Shown in pieces: positions 41,283-42,097 of a stretch of DNA of 42,097 nucleotides. How positions within the stretch are numbered: position 1 is the first letter of the stretch; every line of letters begins with the position of its first letter. Source of the stretch: Bacteroidota bacterium (GTDB lineage Bacteria > Bacteroidota > Bacteroidia > M30B66); the NCBI GenBank assembly GCA_947460255.1, contig CANHIS010000022.1, positions 1 to 42,097 of the forward strand. Direction: 5' to 3'. The notes below the pieces were generated by a model. It was given only the letters and a program-made list of their open reading frames with translations. It was not told the origin of the DNA and did no database searches. The position numbers and the translations under genes were made by a program.

Positions 41283-41480
41283 TTATTTTAATTCGCAAGA
41301 GCCTCCAAAAAGGGTCACTAAAGCATTTGCTGCATCGCAAGAATCTTTAGCTTCAGACTTTTTAACATCCTTAAATGTAGTTGATTCTTTTGCACCAAGC
41401 ACTGTGCATTCACAAGTGTAGTCTTTCTTACATGCAGCAAAAAGAGCTACAACAGCCAATAAAGCAAATATTTTTTTCAT
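41283..41480 (-). CDS. Tiny five-cysteine lipoprotein (copy 2)
   Basis: 65 residues, lipobox LFAAC, lipidated C17, further cysteines at 23, 25, 48 and 62, the same as copy 1. Sequence is roughly half identical to copy 1, so the duplication is old, while the cysteine spacing is fixed. The gene lies 37 nt upstream of copy 1 on the minus strand. Function unknown; a role in metal or redox handling at the outer membrane is possible. Confidence 0.8.
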   Translation of the reverse strand: MKKIFALLAVVALFAACKKDYTCECTVLGAKESTTFKDVKKSEAKDSCDAANALVTLFGGSCELK

Positions 41481-41502
41481 CTTTTGGGTTTAATTGTTCA
41501 CG

Positions 41503-41531
41503 CAAATATATTAGTATTATCAATTTAACAA
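41503..41531 (-). promoter_or_regulatory. Bacteroidetes-type promoter (TTG-N18-TATATTTG) for the lipoprotein pair
   Basis: On the minus strand: TTG at 41531-41529, an 18-nt spacer, and TATATTTG at 41510-41503. The start would be near 41497, about 17 nt before the ATG at 41480. Confidence 0.6.
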
Positions 41532-41637
41532 ACAATTCTCTTATTTTCTTTGGACAATTCAACAAAAACACCTCAAATACCTAAAAAACCAACAGTTATC
41601 GGCATCTTGCAGTACTGAAACGTTAAAAATCTATACA

Positions 41638-41853
41638 ATGAAAAAGCTTGTGTTTTATTCAATCCTGTTATTCACAACGTTTGTAAGCGCTTGTGAAAAG
41701 TGCATGGTTTGTCAAACAACCTCAAATAATACCGGAGCTGTGATTGATTCATATCCCGAAATTTGTGGAAGAAAAGCAACCTTAGATGCCCAAGAACTAA
41801 CTTACCGACTAAATTTGCCAGATTCTCTCGAACTAACGTGCCCTAGAGACTAG
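41638..41853 (+). CDS. Tiny five-cysteine lipoprotein (copy 3)
   Basis: 71 residues. Signal peptide MKKLVFYSILLFTTFVSAC with lipidated C19; other cysteines at 22, 25, 43 and 68 (CEKCMVCQT, EICGRK, LTCPRD). The close-set start CxxCxxC differs from the CxxxxxCxC of copies 1 and 2, but the count (five) and the pattern of one middle and one near-terminal cysteine are the same. Divergent from copies 1-2; the next gene follows after 3 nt. No clear promoter box in the 157 nt between. Confidence 0.8.
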   Translation: MKKLVFYSILLFTTFVSACEKCMVCQTTSNNTGAVIDSYPEICGRKATLDAQELTYRLNLPDSLELTCPRD

Positions 41854-41856
41854 TTT

Positions 41857-42075
41857 ATGAAAAACATGCTCAAAATTTTCAGCCTTCTCCTTTCGCTTGG
41901 ATACTTTTCATCTTGTAAAAAATGTACAACCTGCGAAGTAAAAGACGGTTCTGGCAACGTGGTCTCCGCTGCAGAAGAAACCTGCGGAAACGCTAGTCAA
42001 ATCGAGGATGCTAAAGACATCAGCAACACAAGAGCCATAATCATTGGTGGAACATCCACTTGTACAGATGATTAA
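41857..42075 (+). CDS. Tiny five-cysteine lipoprotein (copy 4)
   Basis: 72 residues, lipobox YFSSC with lipidated C20, then cysteines at 23, 26, 43 and 69 (CKKCTTCEV, EETCGNA, TSTCTDD). Closest to copy 3, with the same cysteine spacing at the start. Lies 3 nt after copy 3, so translation is probably coupled. Rich in Asp, Glu and Gly, hence acidic. Function unknown. Confidence 0.8.
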   Translation: MKNMLKIFSLLLSLGYFSSCKKCTTCEVKDGSGNVVSAAEETCGNASQIEDAKDISNTRAIIIGGTSTCTDD

Positions 42076-42097
42076 TTAACTAACGATCAACTTCGAA

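Overview
The window comes from a Bacteroidota chromosome, most likely a Flavobacteriales-type bacterium. Two kinds of sequence evidence support this. First, several exported proteins end in type IX secretion (T9SS) type A or type B sorting domains, and there is an ECF sigma/FecR pair with STN and carboxypeptidase-regulatory domains and a TonB-dependent receptor. Second, many genes are preceded by the Bacteroidetes -7 box TAnnTTTG, in three plus-strand cases and one minus-strand case with a TTG element 17-19 nt upstream. Genus and species cannot be told from this window. There are no transposases, integrases, phage genes or CRISPR arrays.

Layout. 1-7.6 kb: a truncated Omp28-like thioredoxin-fold exported protein, a small T9SS cargo protein, a small membrane protein, a Nudix hydrolase, then an overlapping trio of a BatA-like membrane protein, a dihydroorotase homologue with a degraded metal site, and an exported unknown. 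7.6-19.0 kb: mostly housekeeping genes: ABC exporter, leucine-type dehydrogenase, NusB, class III aminotransferase, two double-domain universal stress proteins, nucleoside phosphorylase, SirB1-like protein, PyrR-like phosphoribosyltransferase, shikimate kinase, tRNA-Leu(GAG), OmpH/Skp.

19.1-27.3 kb is the most distinctive region. An ECF sigma factor and a FecR anti-sigma factor are followed, overlapping, by a protein in which the STN signalling domain and the carboxypeptidase-regulatory domain are joined to a run of exact 16-residue GxQxAGFxN repeats instead of a TonB plug and barrel. A pirin, a second 16-residue-repeat protein whose start codon lies in the loop of a perfect 15-bp inverted repeat, and a TonB-dependent receptor without an STN domain follow. 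This looks like a surface-signalling module whose parts are divided among separate proteins.

27.4-31.4 kb: a two-gene unit of T9SS-exported proteins (a CotH-kinase protein with lamin-tail domain, and a lamin-tail-like partner). 31.4-35.4 kb: a serC-serA-DUF1015-yggS operon for serine synthesis and PLP homeostasis. 35.5-40.0 kb: a MORN-repeat exported protein, a KUP potassium transporter behind a 331-nt intergenic region with repeated TTAACAT boxes, and a long-chain acyl-CoA ligase. 40.1-42.1 kb: a membrane protein with a periplasmic-type thioredoxin domain (CPFC), beside two divergent pairs of tiny lipoproteins that each carry exactly five cysteines.

Two intrinsic terminators lie inside coding sequence of the opposite strand (near 11.64 kb and 18.40 kb), a sign of tight gene packing. 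All functional calls come from reading motifs; no database search was run.
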